Source of the DNA: Cercis canadensis
Lineage: Eukaryota; Streptophyta; Magnoliopsida; Fabales; Fabaceae
Length of the DNA stretch: 64,000 nt
Direction of reading: 5' to 3'
Assembly: GCA_003255065.1 (NCBI GenBank)
Contig: QAOA01004497.1
Coordinates: 20,001 to 84,000 of the forward strand
Numbering within the stretch: the first letter of the stretch is position 1; each line of letters begins with the position of its first letter. The notes beneath the pieces are model-generated. The model worked only from the letters and a program-made list of their open reading frames with translations. It ran no database searches and had not been told where the DNA came from. The position numbers were made by a program, and so were the translations under genes. Shown piece after piece: positions 11,616-28,166 of this stretch.

Positions 11616-13124
11616 AGACCTCTCTTTATAATTCTACTTACACTCACTTCAAACCAATCTCTTGTTTATATATATCAGAAAATGTCATGTAACAACATCA
11701 TCTTATTGAGAAAGGAAATGCAACTAATATATGTGAAAGAATTGCATGCATGCGCGTGCCTTATTGTGTGTTATACTCACTAAATAAATAGACTACTTCT
11801 GTTGAGCATTATGTATTTTATCTTAGATGTCTTGTGTTTAAATCCCATTAGGATTTATGATTAAGTAAGATGAGATTATAATAGGAGATAGATAATCCCT
11901 CCGCAGACAAAAAATAAAATAGACCAGCTCTGCCAAAAGAAGCAGTTTATTCCTCCACAGTGCAAGAACTGTGAAATACTAACAAGTTAAGAGAATAAAC
12001 CTTGGTCAAAAGATGCACATGGATTATGAACAAGTCTCTGCAGAAGTGATGATGAAATGCATTCCACGAGCATACCATGTGCAATACACACTTTCATCTT
12101 GTAATGTATGGCAATGTGATTGAATGCTCGGTATGCAGTTAAATATATATTTGAACATTCTTTAATTTGTACATGATCGTATAAAAATTAGTTGCAGTTA
12201 TTGGTTTAAGATAATGCTTTATATTAATTAATACAATAAATGCAATTAAAAACATGATCACATAACAAATGAGTTTCTTAGTACATAAACATACACAATA
12301 TAATTGATCTAGGAATCTCTCAAAAAAATTGAGTTTCTAGTTATGAATTCTTATTTTCTATTTCTCTAACTAAAAAATATAGATCTATTTATTTAATGAT
12401 AAATGAGTTTTGTAGTATTTTTTATCCTCTTATACAAATTATATACAATTTGTTTTCTGAAAACTTTAAAATAATATATTTAGACTTCCTTTTTAGACTT
12501 TTTTTTTTATATTTGATATTCTTTAATTTTTAAGATCTAAAATTATAATTATTTTTAAAAGCATACATAAATTTTAGATCAGGAATTTTTTTTTTCATAA
12601 ATAAAAACTAAAAATATCATAAAAATATGAATTTAAATATGAGATCCCAACCGTATAGAGATAATTTGAACTAGATGTTATGAATAATGAAATGAACTAC
12701 ACGTCGTTTTTGTTTCTTTAATTCGCCTTTATTTTACTTGCTACGGCGTCGTTGGGGCACAATTTGCAGGTCGCTTACGCTTTCTAGTTTCCTTACACCT
12801 GAAATTCCCACACCGCGAGCCTCTTTGAGCTCCATTGTAACAATAGAAGCTGAGATATAAACTATAAACCAGAATCTTACAAATTTGTGACCCCCTTAAC
12901 TTAACTGCAGAAAGAAACACATGGACTAGTACCTTTAAAAATGGTTCTTCTTCTTATTCTTCTTCTTCTTCTTCATCTTCTACATGGCGGGCTAAGCCCT
13001 AGAGAGAGTTTCCTTATCTAGATCTACCTTCTCCATTCTTCAACACTGCTATCATCTCTGCAACGCTGATCTGATCTGATTCTGATCCGATCCGATCCGC
13101 GGAAACCCTAGGAAGCAAGCATCC
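11616..13124. other. Intergenic region and AP-1 mu 5' region
   Basis: No gene seen. 12130-12660 is extremely AT-rich. The last 400 bases are less so and form the promoter and leader of the downstream gene, with a (CTT)n tract at about 12946-12978 and tandem ctgat/ccgat repeats at about 13063-13098. Confidence 0.55.
13103..13111 (+). promoter_or_regulatory. Telo-box (aaaccctag) in the AP-1 mu leader
   Basis: aaaccctag lies 14 bases before the start codon. Telo-boxes are common in 5' regions of plant housekeeping and translation-related genes. A second gccctag-containing stretch lies near 12993. Its role here is inference from motif and position. Confidence 0.45.
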
Positions 13125-16100
13125 ATGGCAGGGGCAGCCTCTGCTCTGTTTCTTCTCGACATCAAAGGCCGCGTTCTCATTTGGCGCGACTACCGTGGCG
13201 ATGTCTCTGCTGTCGAGGCCGAGCGCTTCTTCACCAAGCTCATCGAGAAAGAGGTTCACTTCTATATTCCCAATAGATCGAATGCTTTCCTTATTTATTG
13301 TGAAGCTTGTCGAGTAATTAGTTCCAGAGAAACCGCAGGAATTGAAGTGGAATTACTAGTTATATTGCATTACTCATTTCAACTTAGCAGAAGTAACGCT
13401 TGAATTATTTGTAATTGCTTTGTAATATCATTTTGAAGAATTTGATTTTTTTAAAGTTCTGCGGCTTCTACAATTATCCTACAGAATCTTTGCATTTGAT
13501 TATTTGTTGGAATTTGAGGTCCTAGAGGTGGAATTGGATAATATAATTTGCATTATTTCTTCTTTTTATGAACTCCTCTAGCTTTCTGTCTCTCTCCCAA
13601 TGATACGTTTTGAACTTTGAAATGCTCCAGGGTGATCCGGAGTCACAAGATCCAGTTGTATTTGATAATGGTGTGACCTACATGTTTATACAGCATAGCA
13701 ATGTTTACCTCATGATTGCAACCAGACAAAATTGCAATGCCGCTAGCCTTCTATTCTTCCTACATCGTATAGTTGATGTAAGCATTATTGATGGTGATTA
13801 TGGTTTTGCACCTTTTGTATTTGAGAATGTGTAAAACTTTAAGCGTATACAATAACACGAGCAGATCCATCCCTTTCTTTGTCACAGGTGTTTAAGCATT
13901 ATTTTGAAGAATTGGAAGAGGAATCTCTTAGGGATAACTTTGTCGTTGTGGTAAAATGCCAATGGGCCATCAAACTCAGTTCCTTACTAATTGTATTAAT
14001 TCATTTGAACTGGTGTCTGATTACCATTATGATACTTGTGTCCTTGACAGTATGAACTGCTTGATGAAATTATGGACTTTGGCTACCCTCAGTATACTGA
14101 AGCTAAGATTCTAAGTGAATTTATCAAGACTGATGCCTATAGAATGGAAGTGACACAAAGACCTCCCATGGCTGTAACAAATGCTGTGTCTTGGCGTAGT
14201 GAAGGAATAAATTACAAGAAAAATGAGGTGGCTATTTCAAAATAAAAAATTCCATGTCATTTCCATTGTAAGTTGATGGCTTAAGCCACTGATTGATATT
14301 CTTTTTCTTTTACATTTTCAGGTTTTCTTGGATGTGGTTGAGAGTGTTAACATACTTGTCAATAGCAATGGGCAAATAATTAGGTCTGATGTTGTTGGTG
14401 CACTGAAGATGAGAACATATTTGAGGTTTGTTTGATACATCTGACTAGAATTTGGAGTGTAGAACTGAAATTAACAATTTGGAGTGTGTTATTTTCTGAG
14501 TGTATTGAATACACATGCTGACAAAGTACTTCATTCATTCAGTTCCCTGAGGCTTTCTTCAGGAGCTGGTGCTAAACATTTATGTCCATTGTCATCCTGT
14601 CATATATATTGCGGACAGGTCCAACTTTTTAGATCCATATGGCACCCAACATATATGAGTGAAAATGGTTTTGAAAACACTGTGAAGTATCTACTAACCT
14701 CATTGACTTTTGTTCTACAGAGTATTTATCTAAAACATGTCATTTTGTCTTTCCAATGCAGTGGTATGCCTGAGTGTAAACTTGGCCTTAATGATAGAGT
14801 ATTATTAGAGGCACAAGGTAGATCAACCAAGGGAAAGGCCATTGACTTGGAAGATATCAAATTTCATCAGTAGGTTTGCTTGACTATCTTCTCTGTATAA
14901 ATTGATTTGTGTTAATCATATAGTGTGCAAGTTTTAATATGCTTTAACAAGGATGTTTCTTGTTATTCTTAATGTTAGTTCTCTAATTTTGTGCCAACAT
15001 TTGATAAAGGTGTGTGCGTTTGGCCCGATTTGAAAACGATCGAACAATTTCCTTCATACCACCTGATGGGTCATTTGATTTGATGACATATAGGCTCAGT
15101 ACACAGGTTCATCTTGTTCTCTGGAATTGAAATATATTCCTTTAACATATTTTATTGATATATCAAGAGAGAGAAGGGGGATAAGAAGAAAGAAAAGAAT
15201 ATGGAAGCCTCATTCTTGATTTTACGACTTCTAATTTCAGGTAAAGCCTCTAATTTGGGTGGAAGCACAAGTTGAAAGGCATTCAAAAAGCCGGATAGAA
15301 ATTATGGTAAAAGCTAGGAGTCAATTCAAGGAACGTAGGTACTTAAATTTTTTTTTTCTTTCCTCATTTCTGTTTCTTTGTTTCCCTTCTTGTGGAAGAT
15401 GTGTTTCCCTTCGTTTTTTATGCTAATACTTGTTTGCTTTAGATTTTAGACCAGCTTATGTGTTTACTTCCTCAAATACTAATAGAATTTGATTGTACAG
15501 CACTGCCACAAACGTTGAAATCGAGTTGCCTGTACCTGCTGATGCAACCAATCCAAATGTCCGAACTTCAATGGGATCTGCATCCTATGCTCCTGAAAAA
15601 GATGCGTTAATCTGGAAAATAAGATCCTTCCCCGGAGGCAAGGTATGAGTTCACTTGAAAGTATCCTTTTACATTGACTAACATACATATTGATACGTCA
15701 ATTTGATTGTAATTTTATTGGTTTGGGTTCTATAGGAGTATATGTTAAGAGCGGAATTCCATCTTCCTAGTATAACAGCTGAAGAAGCAACTCCTGAGAG
15801 AAAAGCTCCTATACGTGTGAAATTTGAGATACCATATTTTACTGTTTCTGGGATACAGGTATTGCTACATGGACATTATTGTTTCTTATATTATAAATGC
15901 TTTTATGCCATCATCAGTACTGAAAATAATGTTCCCTTTGTTTCATGCTTCTTCTCTCTGTCTTGGATTAATTTTTAGATTCCAATATTTCATCAACTCT
16001 AGAATGTTGAACTTATTATGCACAAAATCAATCAGAGCAGTTCTATATCCTTTTCCCCACCTCCTCCCTACGGTTTTCCTGTTGGTGTGCCTTGTTAAAA

Positions 16101-16649
16101 GTTCAGTTTAGATTATCATTTTTCATTATCTCAACCGATTTGAGTAGTGAAGTCTTGAACTAGATGAATCTATTATAAATCAAATCTGTTTTCACAGTTC
16201 AGCTGATTGTCAGAAATCCACAAGGAGAACTTGTAAAGTTTAATATTTAATTTGAAGATTACTACAGAAAAATTATTTGACTTCAGCAAAGGATCAGAAA
16301 CTAATATACACAATTTGTTTTATACCATTTTCCATGATTAATGGTTTTGTTTCAGTAGGTTGTTTATATAGCTTTCATAAGAATTATATGAAATGCATGG
16401 GACTGGGCCATCAGAAGGAAATATCTACAGCCACATGATATATTAGCAAATCATCCTTGTTAACTCATCGTGACGTGTTACTAATCTAACTGAAGCTTTG
16501 ACCAATTTGAGGAAGATGCTATTCAACGTGTAAATGTTTTGGGTTTGCAGGTAAGATATTTGAAGATTATTGAGAAAAGTGGGTATCAAGCTCTTCCATG
16601 GGTGAGATACATAACAATGGCCGGAGAGTATGAACTGAGGCTTATTTGA
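13125..16649 (+). CDS. AP1M: AP-1 clathrin adaptor complex mu subunit
   Basis: Eleven exons join without a frame break: 13125-13253, 13631-13777, 13888-13950, 14051-14227, 14322-14425, 14762-14869, 15010-15106, 15241-15338, 15501-15642, 15736-15858, 16551-16649. The product is 428 residues, exactly the usual AP-1 mu length. It starts MAGAASALFLLDIKGRVLI (longin-like N-terminal domain) and ends GEYELRLI; the mu homology domain covers the C-terminal two thirds. AP-1 mu binds YxxPhi sorting signals and packs cargo into clathrin vesicles at the trans-Golgi network/early endosome; in plants it acts in cytokinesis and vacuolar and plasma-membrane trafficking. The last intron is long (about 690 bases). 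It is the most conserved complete gene in the window and anchors synteny with At1g10730. Confidence 0.98.
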
Positions 16650-17785
16650 GATCGTGTGTCGTCTTTTTTGGTTGGTATTTGAAATCCACCTGATAATTGT
16701 GTTATCTTTGGTGATCAATGACTTCAAACTGGTGGGTAAGTGAGGGAGACTCCTTAGTTATTTTAGGCGAACAGCTTAGTGCGGAATTTGATTTGGCCTG
16801 CCATCTGTCTGTGCATGATACTTGTTTTGCCAACAGTTCGTAAGTTAATCATTGTCTATAAAGTTCATGTCGAGTGAAAATCATGAATTGGTAATTGTAA
16901 GTCAAAACTCCTATTCAGCCCTTCTGCTCAATTCTGTATTGGTTGGGAAAATGTTCGGTTCTTTGTTTTTCTTCAACTTCTTCTTCTTCTTCTTTTTCTG
17001 CTTGTATTCACAATCTGCCCCATCTTTTTCCGTTATTGCCAAATTGTAATTTGATTTACATCTGTAAAAGAATTCTCAGCTTTTGTATTACCAAGATTGA
17101 TATCCGAGTTAAAGTAAGCTTTACATGACCTTTGGAGAAATAAATTATAGTAAACTGCCAAGTTTGCAAGCGGTTCTTACTTTTTATTTATTTATTTGGC
17201 TAGATAGTTTGCAAAGCGGTTCTTGCTGAAGACGATTCAGTAAAGGTAGATCCGGGAACTGGCATAATCGATTAGAGGTTTTCGTAAATTTTACAGCCCA
17301 GTAGTAGTTTCGATTCTCTGCAAGTCGATCTCGCCCTTGCAGTTTTGGAACTTGCATTGCATGGCTCATGGCTGCATGAATGGTATAGTTCAACAAGGAG
17401 GAAATGAAAAAAAAAACAAAAATGTTATTCGAATCTGGGCTACGAGAAACAGGTAGAGGGCATTGGCTAGGATTTACATATTGTTAGAAGTGCTGTTGCT
17501 TGTAAAACTCCGTATTACCGGGTTTGTGCATCATATCGTATCCGTTATTGTCACTATCCGTTATCTCGAACAGAACTTCAATTTCTCCGTTTACCTTTCC
17601 GAAACGCATTTTGTGATTTAATAACAATACAAATTGAATTGCTGCATGAATCAAGATATGTGGTGAAGTCGTTCATAGAAAGGGGGAGGGATTTACCATT
17701 TCTCTAAAACAAAGGCCAACAAAAAATTTGTATCTAATACATTTATACATAACACATAACATATATTCCCCCCCAAACCCAGAAA

Positions 17786-17829
<44 letters not shown>

Positions 17830-17925
17830 AATTNNNNNNNNNNNNNNNNNNNNNNNNNNNNNNNNNNNCCCCCCGAAAAAAAAAAAAAAGACTCTAGCCT
17901 TAACCACATATAAACTTCAAAATAT
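16650..17925. other. Convergent intergenic region between AP-1 mu and TAA1-like gene
   Basis: These are the two 3' flanks; no coding sequence. It holds a (CTT)-rich tract near 16975-17000, an (AT)n microsatellite at about 17790-17827 and a sequence gap. Confidence 0.6.
17790..17891. repeat. (AT)n microsatellite, 35-base N gap and homopolymers
   Basis: About 19 AT units are followed by a run of 35 N (17834-17868), then poly-C and poly-A. The gap is probably a failure to sequence through low-complexity DNA, so its true length is unknown. Confidence 0.95.
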
Positions 17926-20420
<2,495 letters not shown>

Positions 20421-20503
20421 ATTTGCTTCCGAGCTAACCTTGGTTACTTTCAATCTTTCTTGAGATTCTTGTACTTCTCTCTCACTCAGACTCTGAGTGT
20501 GCC

Positions 20504-20527
20504 TATATATATATATATATATATATT
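20504..20527. promoter_or_regulatory. (TA)n tract, likely TATA region of the TAA1-like gene
   Basis: An alternating TA run lies 84-107 bases upstream of the start codon on the minus strand, a reasonable place for the core promoter. Because it is a microsatellite it may vary in length between alleles. Confidence 0.4.
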
Positions 20528-23500
20528 GGAAATGAAGAGAGGCCAGTCACCAGTGCATGAACCGTTGCATTTATTCGATTCGATTCTCTCAACAATTGTG
20601 TCTTTTTTTTTTTGGGGTACATCCACGTTGGATAGCTTTTGACTGTGAAGTATCATCCGTCATGTATCGGAAGAAACTAAATCTCCACAATAAGAGCGTT
20701 TTCCTTTTTCTTGTTTTTTAACACATCCGGGATAAGATATTTGGTCTCGATCTAATTTGAAAAAGAGAAAAATAAAATAGAGAATGGTACCTGTTGGCTG
20801 TTGCATTGCATCTCTAGATTTTACCTTAAACAATTTTTGAGCATGGTGGTTCTATCTCTATGGATAACCATCGTATATATTTTCTTTGAATCATTGGAAA
20901 GATAAGAGTCCAGATTCTTTAACCAGAAATATAAAAGAATAAAGATTCAAAATCTAAACCTTTTTAAGAGATTTTTGAATATTTATTAGACATAATAAGT
21001 GTATCAACAAAATTAAATTCATCAAAACTATCCCATAGTTGGAGCAATCCATTGTATTTAATTAATGCAGCTAATTATATTGTTAACTAGAGATAGATAC
21101 AGGTGTATCCTACACTAGCAGGCTGTTATACTTGAATTGGATCCATAAAACTAAGTATATGAATAGAATTATTATTTGCGATCTATATATAAAGATTTTA
21201 TAAAATATATCATACTATTTGAACCAAGATTAGTCATAGCTCCAGTTTAAGTCTAACGAATTGTTCACTCACAAAAAAAAAAAAAAAGGTTTAAGGAATT
21301 GTTTGTTAATTTTTATGAAAAACAACTTGATAGAAAATTAAATAATAATAGAGAATAGCTTCTCAAAAGCATTTTTTTTGCGGACTATTTTTCCTCCTAA
21401 AAATGAAAAGTTTTCCCCTTCTTGAAAGGGTTATGTACAACTTAATTTTGATAATATTATTCCCTTTTAGCATACAATTTATCCATTTTAAGAGGTATTT
21501 GTGATATTTCAGAATTTTAAAGAGTTAATTTAAGAAACTTTTCCTTAACCTGCTTGTAAATATATATGTCCATTAAGAATTAATAATTTAATATCAATTC
21601 TTTAAGAAAGCTTTAATATTTTATCAAAAAATAAAAAGAAGGTTTAAGAATAGCAGTTAAAATTACAACTTCTAAATAAAATTCGAATAAAAAAAGACAA
21701 AAACTGATGTCTAACTCAGATTTTTTTTTGGTTGCCTTTTTGAGATGCTAGTGCCTCTTTTAATTTTCTTGTCTTCTACGTTGCACTACAGAAAAAAAAA
21801 AAAAAAAAAAAAAAAACTCATTACTTACTTTACAAGAGGTTTCACATCATTAGGAACCATGCATTTGTGGTTTTCTCATAGTCGTACTTGTCTTCTTAGA
21901 CACATAAACAAACACGGTGTCCCCATTTTGGATTCTACTTGATTTGTGATTGAGAAACAAGTTCAGTTGGAAACACATGACTTGTGTTGCATGATAGGAA
22001 AACAAGGATACATAATAATGTTTTGACTTGAATTAATTGTCTAAGTGAATCTCATGTGCAAATGCAACATTAATCATGATGCATCATGTGCACTGCGCAT
22101 GTGACTGCCATCCCCAGAAACGTTCTCTGTCAACCTATTTGACCACAACAAATGGTTTATGATAATACAGAATCTAAATTTTATACTCATATAGTTTTTT
22201 ATAAAAGAATAATATTGTATGATATATGAAGGACTTGAAGACTTTAAATAGATATTGAGTATTAAACAATAAATTTTTTAAAGGGAATCACCTTCATTAA
22301 TGCAACTACAAAATCAAAAGCATAAGAAAAAAAGAGAGCAAAGGAATTGTTAAGCCAACAAAGGTGGATCCATTGAAAAACCGTCTAATATAGATGTATA
22401 AACACCACAAAGTATAGGATAGTGGTAATGGTAAGAGTTACTCACAACTATCATAGACCAAAAGAAAAAGTACCAATAAAATGCTTGGTTCAACTAGTAG
22501 TAAATTAAATTTTGGGCGTGCGTCTTTGGCTGTAGTCAAGGGTTCAAGGTACAATGAGAGCATTGTTAAGAGAAAAAAAATTATAATTACTGTAACCTTT
22601 GAATGAGATTAATCTCATGCCTAATTGCATAAATTAAAGATACTTGTTGTATTAATAAATAAATAAATAAAAGACTAAAAGAAAAAGTATTTACATAGTT
22701 ATAAATAGTTACTAGCTTAATTATAGGAAGGCCTTGATCATTCATACGAATGAGTATAGAGTAATCACACACACAAACTATGTAAACAATATTTTATAAA
22801 TTTTATTGTGTGATAAAATTTGATTTTCACTGATATTATTTTACTTTTATTTTTTTCAATTAACTCCGATTCTACCACATAACCTAATTTAGAAGACACA
22901 AGAAAAGATTGAAAAAAAACCGATAACATATATTATTGATAACCGGAAGCTGTGGTTTAGGAATTGGATATAATCTTGTGAAGGTTTTCTAGAGGTAACT
23001 AGAAGTTCATTTGGGATTGAAGCAGGGATGCAAGGGAGGCAATATTTTTGCATATTTTGGGTTACTTATAATAAAGATATCTATGAACGCGACTCTCTAC
23101 TATTTCACTATAATACCAAACAAACAAACACTACGAAAAATAAAAATAGTAATTATACTGATGTGCATCCTTAACAAGTATATCCTCACATCTGCATGTT
23201 ATCTTGTACTAGTTGCACACCTATTATCAATATTCTTAAAGTAATTAAATATTTGAGTGTAAGTTATTTTTATATTTTAAAATAATTTTTTTTCTGTAAA
23301 ATCACAATAGACATAAAATAAATGGTCACCATGAATTTTAAATAATACTTCTAGTTTAATTTTCTTTTTGTCAATTTTAGTTTAATTTTTTTTTTATCAT
23401 TTTTGTATAAATTTATCATAAAAAATATTTAATATCAACTAGATTATTATAATTTTGATAAAGTGTTCACTAAAAAAACAAAAAATGAAAATTTGAACTC

Positions 23501-24755
23501 CACCACTAATGGGTTTGTTTCTTTTTTTTTTCTTAAATATGATATTTAATTAATGGGTTGGTCGCAAAATTTGTGTTGTAAATTGTAATAATCAAATTGG
23601 GCCTTCAGAATTAAAAGAAAAAAATACTTGATGGGCTACTGACAAAATGTTGTGGTAAGAATGTTGCTGGGCCTTCAGAAATTAAGGGTAGTGATGACAG
23701 AACAATTACTGAATTGATAGTCAAACAACTGAAGGGTCCGAACAAGTAAATTAAAACCTAAGTATTATCTAGTAGGAGTTCGTTTAAATTTATGTATTAC
23801 TATATAATTAAAAAAAATTAAAATCACATCACCACTCATAAAGTTTTTCTTTTGGTAATTTTTAAAAATCATAGCTTCAAGAATCAAACTTCCATACCAC
23901 CATATGTTTCCTCAAAAAGGTCTAAGATTCCCAAATTCTATGTCTCCTAAATATTATTATATGTGTATTATTTATGTTGGGAAGATTCCTCGCATTTTGG
24001 ATACACTAAAATTCAAAAGTAACTAGTGGACATCAAATAATATTTGTTGGTACCAGATTCTCCAATCACTATATGCAAATAAATAACCCTTTATTTGCAG
24101 TGCTTGTTGTTGTACCAAATGTAGAAAATCACCCTTCCAAAAAATGAGATTCTCATGCCAATGTCAAAGTACCTTCTTCAAATTTCCACTTTATAAAATC
24201 CGGATTAGGTGGCATTCACAGAAGCTCGGCGTTTTCCTCCAGCTTCATCTGCCACAATCCACTAAAATTGTCGAAAGTACCTTCTAGGCCTTCAGGCGTG
24301 CATGTGTTCCACGCACTTTCTTTCCCTTTTAAGCACATTTAATTATCCAAATACTCAAATTTTAAATTCTCAATTTTGCACATGAATTAAATATTGTTTA
24401 AATAAGTGACACTTGGGATTTCTCTGCATGCTCATTTTGCCGTTAGCTTAATTGCAGGCAGGCCAAAAATAAGAAGAGTTGCAGCAGAAATGAAGAAAAC
24501 ACTTAATGTTGATGAGAAATTTTATGTAAACTATTGAGACGATCTATCCACTAAACCTCTGATATCTCCCACAATCTTACAAATTACAGAAATTGGTACT
24601 AAAAGAAAGAGGAAAAGCTTCAAGGGCGATGGAAAATTTATATTTACAAAGGTGAAGGGACATCTAATGGAAAATAATGGCCTTTTCCTTTTATATATAT
24701 ATATATATATCTCTTCAGAATTGTGTTGTATAAAGGTGAGATAACAGATGCTGTG
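20528..24755. other. 4.2-kb AT-rich intergenic region
   Basis: No gene supported. It contains poly-A tracts (about 21274-21287 and 21791-21817), an (AT)n tract at about 24694-24710 beside the lipase 3' end, and a 13-bp direct repeat tgggccttcagaa near 23598 and 23669. The few open frames are short, start at non-ATG codons and show no protein features. Confidence 0.55.
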
Positions 24756-27716
24756 CTAATGGTGGGCTTCATTAGGCAGTGTTGGGGGTTTCTTCCTAAA
24801 AACGTGCTTTCTGCAGCGTTCAAAGATGCTATCATATATTATATCAAATTCCACTCCTGCTCTCTCCCGATTCACAATGAATAGTATGTGATCACCTTCC
24901 ACAAGCTTGTAGTACCTGTTTGATCAAACAACACAATTTTGTCAGTTCATAGAATAATTTCTCACAAGAAATTGCATGTATCATGATGGATCCTTTCTTA
25001 TCTATTTCTTATACACTTAGCTTTTTGAGTGTCTTTCTTTAAAATCTAGAAATATTCAAATTGATGGAAAAATAAGCATAGGAATTAACCATTTCTGAGT
25101 ATCAGAACAGAAAAACAGATAATAATTTCCGCTATATGATGATCTAATTGTTTCTTATACGTAATCATTTTTAACTAGAACTTTGTGCAACTTATGAAAT
25201 AAGGACACTGCACTTCAATTATCTAACCAATTCAGTTTGTCCAGGTTTAGTGTACAATCAAAGCTAAATTGAATGGCATTCAAAAGCTCATAACTAGTTA
25301 AACTTATTTAGTTTGTAGACCATATAATTCCAGATGCAAGCATAAGATGCAAAATGAAGCTCTGAAAAGCTAGATTAGAAGGAGATAGTGTATGACAAAC
25401 CAGATGCCTGGCTGCAAGGGCTGGCAATCTGAATCATTTTCTACGAAACGGCTTGGATGTTCAATTGGGAGGCGAGGATGAGTCATAGATATTGTGTTGA
25501 GCGCTCCATCATTGTCCTGCCAGTCCTCATCTCTGCACATGCAATTACATAATACGTAATTAACACAGCTCAGTACTACCCCTAAGCAAGGTTGAAGATG
25601 ATATCTGATGAAATTGAAAACCCACCTGTAGCCTTTATAAGGGGGAGAGACATCTGGAGGATGACGCCACAGGCTCATCTGCAAGACTCTTATGAAAAGC
25701 AAAGGGTGAATTCCAAGTATGCTTGAAGGAACTGTAATACCCATGATCTTCCGAGTACGCTTGGTAGCATAGCTGAAGTAGTATGTGTTAGGAAATGTAT
25801 GTAGATGGTAGTTAAGTTTTATAGATCCTTGAATTGTAAGATCAGGGAGGATCCAATCCCCTGAAGAAAATGGACCCGCATTTCCCAGGAGGCAATCAAC
25901 AAGACCCCAAATGCCAATCTTTCTCCATGACATGTTATAATGATCAAACCCAAAACTGTAATAGTTCTTCAGCAAGGGAATGTCCAACCAATCATAAATT
26001 ATCACTCCAATGCGGCAAAGCTGTAGCAGACAAATAGGTTTCAGTGACCTCCCATCTTCTGGCCTATGACAAGCACAAATTGTAGACTAGTTTAGCACTT
26101 AGTTTGTTCAATGTGGAATTGAAGTTTGGAAGATAAGCATTATATTGACAACATGAACGATAAAAAAATTGACCTAAATTATCAAATTGCTGATGGTTAC
26201 TGGTAAAGCTCAGTTGAAGCAAGTATTAGTCTATTTAAGCACAGACTCCATTATTATGACATTATATCACATTGACCAGTTCACTGTCAATGGCAGCATA
26301 GACTTAGAGCCATCTTATCTGTCTCGAAGGATCATATCAGTTCCTGGTCGTTATCTTCTCTTTCATTCATTCAATTTATTTCTTTCGCAACTGTCAGATG
26401 ATGTCCCAACTACCCCCTTCCATGCCATTAAATAATATTAAGACAGACAACTAAAGTCATAACTCATAAGTTGCTATAAATAATACCAGTCCTACAAGGT
26501 CAGCTATTAGTTATTGTTCAGGTATCACATTGAGCATCACTTCAAATTCTCCATCATTGTTATGAAATTGAAAGGTAACAAAGTGTCAAGTTTTATGTGA
26601 CAACAAGAAGTTAACAGGAACTTACTGCATGCCATCTAAGTAGGTTCTGGTAGTCCCATTAAATGCCCCTGATAACGAGGTTATGCTTAATACCCAGTTT
26701 TCTGAAGTGTGTTCATACCCCTTAAATGCCTGAAGACCAAATGAATGTCAAATTATAAAAAGTAAACATTTTTCACTTTCTATTCCGATAATAAGCCATT
26801 GGAACTTTGGAACTCACTTTATCAGCAAGCATTTGTTGCAAGACACGAACAACCTGTGCTCCGGCTGAGTGCCCAACAAAGTGAATTGGGTGATCCTCAT
26901 CCCACTCAGGGTAGTGCCCTGCATCCCAATTACAATAAATGCACTTATGACAACGTCTAAAGTTAAGACATTTTCATAAAACACACAAATTACAAAGGAA
27001 AAGTAGCAACAAGCTAAAACAACAACACAACAAGGAGATCTCCGAACCTTTTTCATAGAATCGTCCAAACTGCGAGTGCCCACAAGCCTTGCTGTGCTCT
27101 TCACCGTAATCTACATGCCCACCTTTCAAATAATAGAACAATTCGCGAGCCCTAAGATAAAACCATTTCAGAAGCTTTCCAGAACAAGCATAGAACAAGA
27201 GCAAAATCCATGAATGGACGCCCCAAAAAAAGGAAGCTTTGGCGTCTCAAACACTTACCTATCATATATGCTAGTTAAAGACCCCAAATCAGGAACTAGA
27301 ACCCTTTTATCTTTCTTCTCTGCCCCCGCGAAATACGATAAACTACCCAATCTCTGAGAATATGATCATGTAAAAAAAAAAATACCCAGAAGAGAATTCC
27401 GCAATGAGATTCAATTGAAATGAGAAAAGTAGTCAAATTCAAGAGACAAAGGAGAATAGCTTCTTACCCCTTTGCCAAAACCGAAAATCCCATGAACTAA
27501 AACAATAGGAGGCAGATCATCAACATTGCTTTTTCCTTCAGACATTTCCTCTTTGACCTCAACATTCATACTAGGCTTATAGAAATAATCATTGAGAGCC
27601 TGTGAGAGATCTCCAGCAATAGCTGTGCTGAATATGTAAAACCCATAAAGCAAATGAACGATAGAGCTCACAAATAGCTCCGCAAATTGCAGATAAGCTA
27701 CCCATAATCTAAACAT
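24756..27716 (-). CDS. Lipase-like alpha/beta hydrolase of the bacterial I.5 lipase type
   Basis: Eight exons on the minus strand: 27716-27468, 27353-27259, 27151-27048, 26918-26818, 26729-26626, 26063-25626, 25532-25401, 24915-24756. The product is about 460 residues. A hydrophobic N-terminus (about 1-45) could be a signal anchor. The oxyanion strand VLVHGIFGFGKG precedes EEHSKACGHSQFGR, which resembles the zinc-binding loop of Geobacillus/Staphylococcus lipases. The nucleophile is Ser167 in VGHSAG, and the acid is probably Asp in DNDGALNTISMTHP. Together these point to ester hydrolysis of lipids; the plant substrate is not known to me. It matches the At1g10740/At1g23330 family. A foldback element starts 38 bases upstream of the ATG, across an N at 27730, so the native promoter may be missing from this assembly. 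Confidence 0.9.
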
Positions 27717-27753
27717 TTTCAGGATCAACNACACTGAAATTAATTTTTTTTTG

Positions 27754-28166
27754 GGAAAAGTCTTAAAAAATTTCTTGAACTATGCTCTTGTTGAACTTTA
27801 CTCACATGCTTCAAAAACGTAGGAAAAACCTCCTTGAACTTTTAAAATGTGTACTTTACCCCCATGACCCTGACGTCCGTCCATTAATGAACGGAAAAAT
27901 GAATTTGAATATTATAATTTGACCCAAAAACTCTTTAAATATTACTTTTTTACCAAAATTTTTATAAATTTATTTTCATTTATATCCCTACAAAATTGCA
28001 CTATAGCTCAAATTAATCACATCATGTGCACATTAATGGACGGATGTCAGAGTTGGGGGGTAAAGTGCACATTTTAAAAATTCAAGGAGATCTTTCTTAC
28101 GTTTTTTAAGCATGGGGGTAAAGTGCAACAAGAACATAGTTTAGGGGAGCTTTTAGGACTTTTTCC
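27754..28166. mobile_element. 413-bp foldback element with about 140-bp inverted termini
   Basis: The left end (ggaaaagtcttaaaaaattt...) reads back as the inverted right end ending ...ggactttttcc, with matching blocks such as ctcttgttg, catgctt, aaaacgta and gtccgtccattaatg. The arms are roughly 140 bp with about 85% identity by eye and a spacer of about 130 bp. It carries no gene. Flanks are T-rich on both sides, so a T-run target duplication is possible but cannot be proven. Ns at 27730 and 28180 bracket it, so its placement is uncertain. Confidence 0.7.

Noticed and set aside
23011-23244. 77-codon frame with hydrophobic stretches
   Set aside because: Non-ATG start, AT-driven Ile/Leu/Phe composition, no recognisable motif.
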